The position numbers and the translations under genes are program-made. The notes below the pieces were generated by a model, which worked only from the letters and a program-made list of their open reading frames with translations, made no database searches and had not been told where the DNA came from. DNA of 64,000 bases. Source: Lethocerus indicus. Taxonomy: Eukaryota > Arthropoda > Insecta > Hemiptera > Belostomatidae. Each line of letters starts with the position of its first letter. Position 1 is the stretch's first letter. Location of the stretch: assembly GCA_019843655.1 (NCBI GenBank), contig JACDQD010000003.1:30678224-30742223 (forward strand). Direction: 5' to 3'. Positions 13,473-26,700 of this stretch are shown here, one piece after another.

Positions 13473-13592
13473 GTGGATTAATGACCAAAAATAACTATGG
13501 AACATAGGTAAATATATCAACAAACACAATCAGTGGATTAATGACCAAAAATAACTATGGAACATAGGTAAATATATCAACAAACACAATCA
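13473..13592. repeat. Perfect 60-bp tandem duplication
   Basis: The 60 bases starting GTGGATTAATGACCAAAAAT at 13473 are followed directly by an exact second copy at 13533-13592. Complete identity suggests a recent duplication or an assembly artefact. Confidence 0.95.
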
Positions 13593-15970
13593 TGTTACAC
13601 TTACAACAATAATGCAATTAGTGCCAATTCTGAAAGAATCACAACAGTGAATTGTGTGCAGTGAATAAGGGCACTACTTGGTTTTTGTTCCAAAATTTAA
13701 CTCTTAAAGAAAACATGTTTCAAGGAGATCCGAACCCTCAGTAGAATGAAAATATAAACTCATCGGGTTACTCTAGAGCATTTCAGGGGTAGTGACCCAT
13801 CCCTGCTACTGGGCTGCGACTGTTTTTGTCACAGGAAGCCTTGTCCATTAAATTTGTAAAACATTGAGTTCACCTACCCAGGATCTAATCTTTGATTTAT
13901 TATTCTGGGTAAGTTAGGTACAGCTGGCAGAAATACCAACAATTGCAGTTTTGAGTAATAATAAAATAATCATAATAACAAGTTAGATAACTAATGCCTC
14001 TCGTTACAATCAAATATATATTATAAGTACATAAGTTAAGTCAATGCAATAATTGAAAATTTGTTTTAAAAATAGCAATGTAGTACACTAATAGTGAAAT
14101 ACAAAAGTAATGATAATTGAATACAATAAACAATATAACAAATAGTACTTACTACCAAGAGAGGAAGAAGTAAAAGGGCCGAGCTTCTCTGCTTGGTCCC
14201 ATATCTACTCTCTGGTGACAGAGCATAGTAAGATTTATAAGAAGGAGATGCAAATAAACTAATATGCACTGTTGGCACTGTGTGTCCATACAGTGCACTC
14301 ATGTGCACTTGGCAGCTCTATCTTTACACAAATGTAGGTGGTATACTTTCGACAATCCAGGAATTGTAGAGCGTGGACAGATTCTTCATTCAATGTAACG
14401 TTATGTTGCTGAATACATAGTCATCATAATAAGTCGTGTTAGCACCCTGGATTGCTGTATATGCTGAGTTTCCATATCTGTGAGGAGTGGGAATCTACTG
14501 CATGACTAGTTGGAAATACAGTCATAGGTTATTGGAGTTAAAATGAAGCCCCGAGCCAAAGGAGTATATATGGTTTCTTACACATCATAGGTGGCATTAC
14601 TTGGAGAAGCAATAAGCTACAGGAAATAACCTTGCTCCCCTTCAATGACCCCTCAATTCAAAAACGAAGATATAATGGTGCTGAAGATTATCCATCGTGA
14701 AGAATAAAGAGCACATGAAGAGGATGTGATCTGTACACATTTCTACAAAGACCATGACTTATTCTAAGTTTTTAATCTTGTGCCTGTGTTATTCATTATT
14801 GGGCCTGATTGCAGATCCTGGTCTCAACAAGAGTTTATATGATTCCTACACCTTGTGTACTGGAATATATGATACTCAATGCTTCTACCACGTAGCATTT
14901 GTTACTGTTAAGGGATTAACATAGCAAGGCCAGCTGTACATTACACCAGTTGGTCCTGAATAGGATACTTGATACTGAATAGTATTATCAATAACATGGA
15001 GAAGAAATCACTGGGTATAGACTGCATTGAAGCGTGCCTGTTGTTTCATTGACTACTCCCTTCAATAAATATTTAGATGAATTTCTTTCCCTAGGCCTGG
15101 ATGGATTATTTTGAAATGTTCTGGGAAGTGACTGTCTTTAAGGCCTGGTATCTTTATCAAATATACTGGGCAAAGCCCTGAAGAGAGTGGTTCTCAAGAA
15201 AATATAATTTATTTATAGTGGTGGGTTTAGAATTTGTAAATCAATAAAGATTTAAGATATAGTGCTTCATGTAAGACACCCTCAGCATAGTTATAAGTGC
15301 TTCCGCATCTCGAAGTTATGTGGCAGCTATTATTATACACATAGAAGCTGCCTTCGATATGATGATTTAGACTTGGACTTGCAAGTTGCCCTGGTAGGGC
15401 AACCAGTCCCACCTTATTATTATGATATATGTCTGGGCACTTCCTAGTATTATTTTTCAGTTGATATATGTTTTAGGGTCCTGTGAGTCAAAATACTTAT
15501 CTATCCTTTGATTCATCAGTTAAATAAATATATAGAAATTACAACATTACAATATTTCACCATTAAACCTAACTGCTTTCCTGTGGCGCAAATTAGTTAA
15601 ATGATTGACATATGACTTTTTCACCTCATTCACCTATTTGGTCTCAAGTCTGCTTTTGGTTCTATGCCAGTATCAGTAATAATATAGTTGAAAAACAAGG
15701 TGGTCTAGCTGCAAAACAAATAGACAATTCGGGACAGAAAATCTCATGAGTGATGATATTGCAAACCCTTGTAAACCTCTCAAGAGATAACTTAAATGAT
15801 AGGATGACAGGTATGATTGGTGCCTAGTGGAACCTTCAATGTTGTGCTCCTAGGTAAACATTAGGGTGGGCGACAGGTCTGTCTCAGATGTCTATAACAT
15901 CCAGTGAAGGAAACATATATCAAAATTATGTATTCAGATTCTTGTAATAAATAGTTAAATACTTTTACAG

Positions 15971-18900
15971 ATGATGAGATCAGTGAATGAGGAGACATGT
16001 CCTAACCCATCTAGCCAGTTTGTTGACCCTTCTGTAATATTGCAGCACTGCAATCACAGTACAGATATCGAACAAAAGGCAAGTGTTATTTTTCAGGTTA
16101 TTCCACGTTAAAGTAATTGGTAATTTCCATTCACTGTTTGTAAGGGACTAATTGGATATTGTAGTAATGTATTTTTTAGAATATGTTTAACAACTAAAAA
16201 TCAGTGGAACACAAAGCTTGATATCAAATAAAAGAATTCTGATCTCATACAAATTGTCATTATAATACAGAGTTTATAACTCTGATAACAAAATGAGTTG
16301 TCAATGTTGTTACTACCACACATTGAATTTATTTCATGAAAAATGAAAAACTACTAAAAACCATATTAATCTAATAATACCGAATTATATGTTTATTTTT
16401 TTAATGGATTATTCTAATTAGTGAACTGAATATTATATAATACTTCAATGAAACCTGTAGTATGTCACATTGCATCTTCCTATTTTATTCTCTAAATTAG
16501 AAATCTTTTTGTTCGGTTCTCATAAAACATAAAAAAGTATCTCAATCATTGAAATAAACATAATGACAAAGATATCGATTAAAGAATAACTCATTTTTAA
16601 AGTTCACCCATTAATCATCACTACCCATAATATATTCTAATATTTTTTCCCTTTTATTTTTAATGTTCCTAATCAATTTCTGTGTAACCAGGAAGAGGTT
16701 AGCTCATAAGATATTAGGGGTAGTGTGGCCCAGTGGCTGAGAATTATCCCTTGAATAGTATTAAGGTACGATACCTGATGTAGAAGTTTTGTTCTCGGTT
16801 TTTGCATGTTTGCATGTTGAAATTGTAGAAAAAAATGGTTGTGATATGTTGGCTATCTACTAAAGCTCTAATATATTTCAATTTCAACTTGAGTGGATAA
16901 GGCTCTAATTTGGATGTCATCAAAATTAACTGAGGTGACTTGATTTTTAGGCACATTTGCAGGGTTTAAAAGAGCACTCGGTAAATGAAACTTCAAATGA
17001 TGAAAATAAACTGGTAACTGGTCCAGATAAATTAGTTTGTTCTATGACAGATAACGTGCTGTACAGTCCATCAAAAAAATCCGAATACCTGAAGCTACAA
17101 GAAGAAACGTTCAGCTATCTAAAGGTGGTTACCTCTTTTCTGTTTTAATTAAAAAGTCAATTAAACCATGATAATTATTTTTTAAATTCTGTTATTTATG
17201 TATATCAAAATTATGGAAGAAATTTTGATCTATAATCAAATTTTTTTATTTACTTGGCTATTTTGTGAAGTTACTAAACCATAAATGTACCAGAAAATGG
17301 TAGGTATTTTGTTTTGAATGGTGTTTTACCTTCACATCCACCCTTTATCAACTTCAACTTCAACTGGTTGCAATGTACTGATTGGGAATAACTAACTGCT
17401 TTGAGGGGGTTTATGCAAGTCAGGATGAAAATGTTCACACCCATGTTCAACTGGGTTATAGATCTCAGCGGAGTCTATAACATAATAGGATCGTGTAGAA
17501 CATAATGATACAGCAATGATACATAATGATATATAAGGAAAAAATAGAATAAGGAACATGATGTGCATTTATAAACCTGAACCTTGCAAGTATTCTGTCT
17601 TCACTGTGCACCATGCTGGTATGAGTATTAAAGGCAGTGATCAATGATACTTTTCTTAACCACCTGGCTTGTTTATATTTGGTAGGCAATAAAAACGGTA
17701 CATGCTACTTAGTTGAGACCATTATCACTAATGTCACCAACCGAAGTAGAGAAAAAAAAACAGAGAAAAAGCTCCACTACCTTATTTACGGCTTCATTGC
17801 ATCCCTACTTTCAGCATGAAACTGCAGTAGCGTTACAGAATGTGATATGGCAATCTGAGCCAACCTCCTGAGGAGTTATAGACTACTGGTGCTTCTGAAG
17901 AATGAGAGACTGCTAGATGCCAAGACCAAGTTGACATCAACTGGAACAAAGGTGTAACTTTTGACCATAAAATCACATTTTGGAGTTACTGACATCATCA
18001 AAGACGTTTCAGTCACCTCATCAACACAGGACTGCTGGTTTTTGCGGAGTCGCAGAGGCTACCACCTGACAAGCTGGCAGAAACAAAAGTGGCATTCAAA
18101 ACCGTGTGCCATTAAGCAATCTAGATACCATTGAAAAGACCATGAGTGTCCCCCTTGCTTAAAAAAAATGGATAGCATGCATGGCTATGCAGATACAATG
18201 GGGCTCTCAATGTTGTTACCATACCCAATCAATATCAAATGCCAAACATTGGCAATTTCAATTCAATACAGGCTAAAAATGCAGTGCAAATTCATTCTTT
18301 GAGACTTACAATCCACTTTAATTTCCCTCGACCTATCGATGTATTGATAAGAACAGAAAATGAAGAACATGGGAACACTCGTCATATCCTGCTCTGAGTG
18401 TTAACAGTGTCAGATTTATCCTGGGATCAGCAGACGGTCTCTCCCACACATTTTCGTTTTAACCACACTATCTTTGACAGTGATTTTTGTATAGAATTGC
18501 AGACCCTTCACTCTGGCCAGAGTTCATTTCAGTTATGAGAGGTCATCATTTTTGGCACTGGGTCAACCTTTAGGCAATAAGTATTTGAGAAATTGCAAAT
18601 TAGTCACACCCACCATCCTAGTGGCATCACAACTAAACTAGTGGCATCACTATGTATGCCATTGGTCCCGATTTTGCATCCTACCAAAGATGCTAAGTGA
18701 CTAAACAGACACAACTTGACTACTAAGCACTACTATGCCCCTCTGAGGAACAATGCTACCTGCCAAGCATGGTGTACAGGTGCACTAGATGGAAGGAGGC
18801 TCTCCCAGTAAGGGATATCTCTAAAAATACTGGAACTAAGACATTTTATAGGGAATATCTATTTTATATTTTATAGAGAATGAATTTTAATAGAACTCCT

Positions 18901-21900
18901 ACTACTCTCTAAATCCTCTGTGCCTTGGTCAGGTGCCAGATACTAGTATGTTATCTCTACCTGGAGCCTGCCGCCAGGCTCCTGCTGTTTTACCTTGAAG
19001 TGTCAACCGATTAAATATTTAAAAATAGTAAATTCAAAATTAAATTATGAAATCAAAATAGGATTACTCGAAACAAAAAAAAATCCGTAACTTTATTGTT
19101 GCCCCAAGAAAACCAACAGAATTTGGTCCTGGGTATTTTCCCCCCCTGCCACCCTCCAGAGGTTATCTGGGCTGCTTAAAACCCCGCGCATATGCATGCA
19201 CAATTATCAGCGTTCAAGATATTAATCTGCTGAAACAAATACCTGCCTGGCTGTCACCAGATCATAGCAATACCTTTAGACTTCTGCTTTTCCCCCTGCA
19301 AAAATCCATACTTGCTAGAATTTTTCATAGTGCATGATGCATCCGCTAAATCCAAAGACAGCATTTTCGTTTAATATTCTTCTTACTACAAGGGACTCTG
19401 GGTTAAAAAGTCTATGGTATAACAAACTTAGGTTGAATAATCATATATTTCCAAAATATAGGATAAATGGTTCTGTCCGCTCTAGATCCAGGAAGGAGAT
19501 CCACCAGACCGGAAGGGAGAGTTTTTCCCCTGAGATCCACCATCTCCAGACAAGTGAACTAAGGTTTTCCCTGTATGTAGTCGACAACGAGAACACTCTA
19601 GGTATAGGGTGCTTTGCTCGAAATCGATGAAAAGCGGATATAAATGAGCGGATGTAAATAAAGATTCAGCCGGAGAAACCAACAATAAGAACGAACCCAT
19701 GGAATTGAATCTGCCTAGGAGCCATGGATGTTTGTAAATGAATCATAATTAGGAATTGAGAAATATCATAGGTGAAAGGAGAAATAATTGCTCCTTTCGT
19801 ATCACACTGAGGGAGCCTTTTTACTTCAAGGGGGAACTTTTTATGCGCTTGATATTCACTCTTTCCTTTGTGGAAATAAAACAACATATGACAAGAATAA
19901 GATGTTTGGTCTTCCATCTTCAGCTTTTTCTCAAATCTTTAGAAAATTTAAAAGAGAGGAACAATTTGGTTTAAATGAAGCTGGAACAATCACTTATTAA
20001 ATGACACAACCGTACCAGATGCGAATGACTTTAGTACTTCCGAAAATGAATTTCTATAAGAAAATACATCATGACTTTCCTGACAACCCCCCAATAGATG
20101 GTGTGCATGACCGGGTCTTCAGACCCCATGATTTTCTTCTTTGCTGCAACCTGGGAAACCTTCGTCCGAACCTCATAGGCGTAAGAAACAAACGTCAAAC
20201 CCTTGTCTATAACCTGATGCTGAGGTATTTCGTAACCCACCTCATTCTACTACCCTGGATTAATACTAATACTCTCAGTTGTCCTCTCAGTAGCATCCTG
20301 GACAGGATGGCCAGCCACCAGTGCAACCTCTATATCTATAAATATAGCTAGCCACAACGTGCTTTGAAGGTAATGTGGAGAAATTTGAGTCTTTGGTTAG
20401 AAATGATCAGTGGGAGAAAGATCAGTGAGGACCAAGCATATATAAACAAAGTGAAGACCATGATATAGACCACAGGATATCCAGCCATGAAATGAAATTA
20501 CTAGTGGCAGTTCAGGTAATTCAACTATCCCCAGAGGCAACTGAAATTGTTGAAAGGAGGTGGGTTGATCTATTTTGTGCTTACATAACAGACTTCAGTG
20601 GCTTAAGGCGTAAAGTGGGTGCCTTGCGTGAACAGTGGTCCACAGTTTGAATCTACCTGTATGCCATGGACAATAGAGTTGGAGTATAATTAAGGATGAT
20701 GGTAAAAGAAAACTCTGAAATAAATCACTCGGATCCTAACAATTCATAACAAGGCACTGTGCTAAATTGTGGTAGTTGTCCTAAATTTTGTGCTAATAAA
20801 CATTTTGCTAAATAAATACAGTAGCTAAAAAAAAATTACTTAATCCACATTAATAATTAGTGGGAAAAGTATGATTAGTAATAGTTTATATGTGTTATTA
20901 TTTATTTATGAATAAATAATATGTAGGTTTCTTTGTTTATTTGCGAGCATATAAAATTAGTTGAGTTTAATTCGGCATCAGACAGAGAAATCCAGCATAA
21001 TGTTGTTGCAGGGTGAAAATATAAACAAGAATTACTGAAATTTCTGCATACACACATACTTTAATTTTCCGTTGTTTCAGCTACAAAGATTGGGCAAAGA
21101 GTTAATGAAACCAAAGAAAGATGACGAAAGAATAAAAGATGATACAGCTTATAATTTTTCCAAGGTAATTTTCCTGTTGTTTGAAAATTTAGATTGAACT
21201 GTGGTAGGTTAGTATAAAGCAGCCGCTTCAAAGTTAATTAGAAACCTTAAATTTGACCCAAAATATAACATCTATTGATGTAAACTAATTGATATGGCAA
21301 TGATTTACCTGTAAATAAGTTAGTCATTCTGATATAAGTGTAATTGTGTGACCAAATGTCTGGATAACTAAAGTTTTAATTAACTTTTCTCTTAAATGAT
21401 AATTAATTATTTGCAAGTTTTTATCTGTATATTAACATGCATTTACAATGAAACAATGTCTCATTGGTGTCATACAATGTATGAAAGAGATGTATTACTG
21501 ACTCATTGGTCACAAGTTTTCTTGCTGCAGGTTGTAACAACCTCTACTATTCTGGCTTCTACTTCTACCTTCTCTTCAGATTTAGTTTGAGTTAAAAAGT
21601 ACTTAATAACTGAGATATTGTTGTAGTATTATATAATAATAAGATAAAAAATATTAGTTTTCAAGATATCAAATGCTTATAAACTATCTGGTTTTAATGT
21701 GTCTATATTGTGAATGTCCAGCTTTAATTTTTCTTTTCTTTTCCTTAAGCTCAGAAGAACTTATCACAGACAGATTCTACAGGAAAAATATGTAATGAAT
21801 CAAACTATAGGAATGAAGAGAAAATCTTGTAACCAGAATATTATGCCACGAAAGGTAAGTAAATGTCTTTTAAGGATAAAATGTGTTTCAAGAAATAGCT

Positions 21901-22287
21901 GATAAATAAGCATTTGATATAGATGAATCATGAATTAGGCATCCTCACTGCACTGTCACTTGTGACATTAATTATCCATTTGAAATACAGTAATTAAAAT
22001 TTATGTTGATTAATCAATTTTATTATGAACAGCGAAAAAATGAAACTACAACTCCTGAACAAGAAGATAGTAATTTGAAGGAATCAGAAATGACTTTCAC
22101 CAATGAAAAACAAAAAATTGGATTAGAGGTGAAGAATTATATTATTAAAATATAATAATAACCACATGATTACTCAAACTGAAAAACTTTGATTCATTGA
22201 AAGTTTTTCATTCAGCAGATATCTAATTTTTTTACTTTATATTACTAGGACAAGTAAAGCACGATGTTGGCCTTATAAGATCCACAT

Positions 22288-22334
<47 letters not shown>

Positions 22335-22522
22335 CAAACAAGTTATGTTTGTGGCCGGAGCTGACATAAGGAATTAAGTGTGTTTATAAGTTAGATTCAG
22401 CAAATCCCTTTTCCGATTTTCAATCACTAGTTTTGTATCATTTTGCTTTTTGTAACTTTGGTAATTGTGGACAATAAATTAATTTTTTTTTTAAACTTAA
22501 GTTTCCCATATGATTATCTTAA

Positions 22523-22574
<52 letters not shown>

Positions 22575-23750
22575 TATTATATTATATTTATATATGTTAG
22601 TTAAATGTACCCTAGAAATTATATTCATGTTATAATTAATAATTTTTGGGACTAAAACATGCATACATTGTTTATTCCATGTTATTATTCTAAGCAGTTT
22701 TTTAATGAATAGGTAAACATTGTCTTTCAGGTAGATGTTAATTCCAAATTGAAAAATGATATGTGTTGTAAAGAGCAAATTGAAGATTATGTAGACCAGT
22801 ATTCTTCAGATTGTGTTGTAAAAGAATCAGATACTTCTCCAAAGCTTCTATCTACATTAGATATTTTGAACCAGGCAAGTAATTCAACATATACTGAGTG
22901 TTGGTAGTTATTGTGCAATAATTGCAATTGTTCTTGAGATGATTTAAAATTTCAGTGCAAATTTGCATGTTATGAGTGCAAGCAGTACTCCTTATTCCAC
23001 TTACTTTCATTTTAATATACATAATTGCCATATTGTATCATATATGGTTTTATTAAGATTAGCTTTGATTAAAAATACTCCGAATCTTTTAATAAATAAG
23101 AAATGATCAATAATATTAAAGTATCATTTGTACTACAGATTGGTGAAAAAACTGGAGAGGCATTCTTTTTTAATGTCTAAATTTTTTCCAGGTAGAAAAA
23201 ATGGTGCAAGAAAATAATCTTGTAATTAACTGCAACAATGATTTGACAATCAGTGAAACTCAAAATATTGGAAATAAAAGTCCTAATCAGGCAAGTGTGC
23301 TTGATAGACAATTTCTATTATTTATTCACCACATACAGAATTACTTACTGATACAACATATTGTAGGAAATACCTACCTTACTTTTATTAAGGTCTTAAT
23401 AGACTCTTTAGTTGTCCTCTTGGTGTTGATTGTTCTTGTTATACCAATGGCCAATCATAACCTAAGACAGTCCATATACCAGTATCAAAAGGATGGTACT
23501 TGGCACCTGTTGAAGTTTGGTTTTTATTTCTACTTTGAGGAACACTGCGATGTTTATATAGTATTCCACATTGTCATTTCATAATTTTCAGGTATCGGAG
23601 GTGAACAAGAAAAATGTTGAGTCAAAACCACTAAAAAAATATTTTTGGATGGAAGATCTAGAAGGAACAAAAAAAATTATTGGGCATTTCCCATATCCAA
23701 TGAAAGAAGTCAGAATTGTTATCGAAGACTGTTGCATTTCCAATAAAATG
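15971..23750 (+). CDS. N-terminal exon block of the unrecognised gene
   Basis: Exons: 15971-16078, 16951-17124, 21081-21164, 21750-21854, 22033-22128, 22731-22874, 23192-23290, 23592-23750. All are multiples of three and all junctions are phase 0. The first begins MMRSVNEETCPNPSS. The second begins AHLQGLKEHSVNET if TGATTTTTAG is the acceptor; a second AG 12 bases later is possible. The eighth is the most structured, with YFWMEDLEGTKKIIGHFPYP. Donors after 16078, 22874 and 23290 are GCAAGT rather than GT. The 4-kb intron 17125-21080 holds a decayed Ty3/Gypsy copy. Confidence 0.72.
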
Positions 23751-26700
23751 GTAACAACATTAAACAGAACACGAGCTTAATTATAAATAATTTGGTTATG
23801 CTTCCCAAAACTTACTTGTCATACCTTCTAAATGTTCCCAATAAAAAATACGACTTGTAGCTCAGAGAGTTAAAATCAGCTAGTCAAGTATGGTTTCAAT
23901 GCTTTTATTTAATTTGTTACAATGAACACAATACGAAAAATGTATTTACTTCACATTTCCTTGCGTTCATTCTGTGAATTCCACAGCATGCATAGATAAA
24001 GTGGATGAAACAAAGGTGGCACAGCCATAAATATTGCATAATTTCCTATGTTTTGCAGAATACATAAATTGGACTCCATGTAGGTAATGAATATGCTAAC
24101 ACAGTTACCGTGCAGCACAAGTTTTAATGACGTAACTATTTTAGAAAAGCCTTCTATGTAACCATTTTAGAAGATTCTTCTTCTCACACTGATCCAGAAT
24201 CTCTCGGTTATCAATACTTTTCTAAGTGCTTTGTGTACCAGAGTGGAGGCTACCAACCAATATACTGCAATGAATATCCCCTTTAAATTAAATTGGTGTA
24301 TTTCAGATAGAAGAGCCAGTTCTGGGTTTAATTCCTAGCAGCATATCAGAATCATTTCAATCAAATGCGAATTTTAATGAATATATCTGGCCCTCATATA
24401 AGAAACTCACATATATTTCAATTAGATGTTGATGACATACTTGTTTGAACAATTGTGTTTTATACTATTCCAATCTAGTGATAAATGACAGTGATTTATT
24501 TTATCCTATAGAATTGTTCGTCTTTTTGTTTTTTGATACCATTACTTATTGGCAGGGAAAAACTGCAGTGAAGCAGACCTACGATTGTAATAATAAGACT
24601 GTTAAAGTTAGTGATACCACTTCAAAAGAAACAGTACCACCAATAAAAATAAAAAGATCTCAAAAGCAAACAAACTCAATTAAAAAGGTAATTATTTATA
24701 AAAGATCAATAAATAATTGTGAAATCATTATTATTTTATAACAAACGACAGGTAAAAGTATCTTTGTAATAGAGCATTTTCATTTTTTAATATTGGTATT
24801 TGGTAGATAGCAACTACTAGGAGAAAGAAAAAGATATGCAAACAAATACAGGGGTTGTTATTTAAACATATAAGTCCCCTGAGATTTGATGTTAATAATA
24901 TTACTTTTTGGCAGGAGAAACCTAAGGAAAATAAGTGTAACAACAAAGCAATTAAGGTTGCTAGCAGCAATTCCAGTTCTAATAAAAAGTCCTCAAATGA
25001 ACTATCACTAGAAAATGAACTTCAAAACACAACAGAGGAGAATGCTATGGTTAGTAATAGTTTATAAATGTTAAGGTCCCATGTGTAATATAAATAGCAC
25101 ATTGGTTAATGCCATAATCAGTATACAATTAATTTTCCCAATGTATATAACAATATTATTAATTTTTAACAGAAGAAAACAGAGGATAATAACGAATTGG
25201 AAGGTGTTTTATCAGATTTTAAAAAATATGTTGAATCTCTGGAGAGGCTATTAGAGCGGAATCCTGAAATGGTAATTCTTATATTATAATAATGTCTGAA
25301 TTTTGGTTAACATGGAATTTACTTTCAATTATAAGTATATTGAAAATGAAAAAAAGTCCCTCAGTTCTTACCAAAAAACTATTGGATCAAATTGGTCAAA
25401 TAGAGTATACCTATATACATCTTGTAAGGTCATGATTTTCAGTTACATAGAAGACCATATATGTCTGAATTGGTGTTAGTGGGATATATGTGTTTGTCAA
25501 ATTGCTCCGTCTGTGTTTTGCAGTAATTTTGAGCTTTGACAGCATTTTTAATGGTAATATTTAAAACACTAAAATTCTTTAAAGCAGGAGAAAACTCCAA
25601 TTGAGCTGATCTACAATTCTGATAAGAAGCCTGGTAAAGTTAGTCATTCCATTTGTCAAGAAGAATTGCAAACAGTACCACCAAAAAAGAAACCTCGAAA
25701 GCAAAGAAAAGAACAGACATCTACTAAGGTAATTATTTAAGAAATATCAATGAATTGTATTTATTTATGAATTGTAAAATCATTATTGTTTTATAACAAA
25801 TGACAGGTAAAAGTATATTTGTAATAGTGAAATTTTATCTTTTAATATTGCTATTTGGTAGAGAGCAACTACCAGGAGAAAGAAATTTAACATATAAGTC
25901 TGTTGAGATTTGATGATAATAATATTACTCTTTGGCAGGAGAAACCTAAGGAAAATAACTGTAACAACAAAACAATTCAGGTTGCTGGCAGCAATTCCAG
26001 TTCTAATAAAAAGTCCTCAAATGAACTATTACTAGAAATTGAACTTCAAAACTCAACAGAGGAGAATGCTATGGTTAGTAATAGTTCATAAATATTAAGG
26101 TCCCATGTATAATACAAATAGCACATTGGTTAATGCCATAATCAGTATACAATTAATTTTCCCAATGTATATAACAATATTATTAATTTTTAACAGAACA
26201 AAACAGAGGATAATAAAAAATTAGAAGGTTTTTTATCAGATTTTAAAAAATATGTTGAATCTCTGGAGGTGATATTAGAGCGCAATCCTGAAATGGTACT
26301 TCTTATACAATAATTATGTCTGAATTTTGGTTAACATGGAATTTACTTCCAACTATAAATATATCGAAAATGAAAAAAAAGAGGTCCCTCAGTTCTTACC
26401 AAAAAACTATTAGATCAAATTGGTCAAATAGAGTATGCCTATATACGTCGTGTAAGGTCATGATTTTCAGTTATATAAAACACCATTTCTGTCTGTATTG
26501 ATATTTGTGGGATATATGTGTTCGTGTAATTGCTCCGTCTGTGTTTTGCAGTAATTCTGAGCTTTGACAGTATTTTTAATGATAATATTTAAAACACTAA
26601 AATTCTTTAAAGCAGGAGAAAACTCCAATTGAGCTGATCTACAATTCTGATAAGAAACCTGGTGATGTTAGTCATTCCATTTCTCAAGAAGAATTGCAAA

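Larger units (their letters stand above)
9725..15970. other. Intergenic region with transposon debris
   Basis: About 6.2 kb between the synergin promoter and the first recognised exon of the large + strand gene. It holds a Ty3/Gypsy fragment (11040-11339), a short tandem/inverted repeat (11871-11965) and an exact 60-bp duplication (13473-13592). A possible non-coding 5' exon of the downstream gene could be hidden here, for example before the ATGGAAG|GTATGT string near 12078. I found no convincing coding exon. Confidence 0.5.

Noticed and set aside
14540..14765. A possible decayed THAP domain upstream of the unrecognised gene (VICTHFYKDHDLF with a preceding P-F-N-D-P string).
   Set aside because: The spacing is C-x-H rather than C-x2-H, the first cysteine pair is missing, and frames and stops do not line up. 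Too weak to call.
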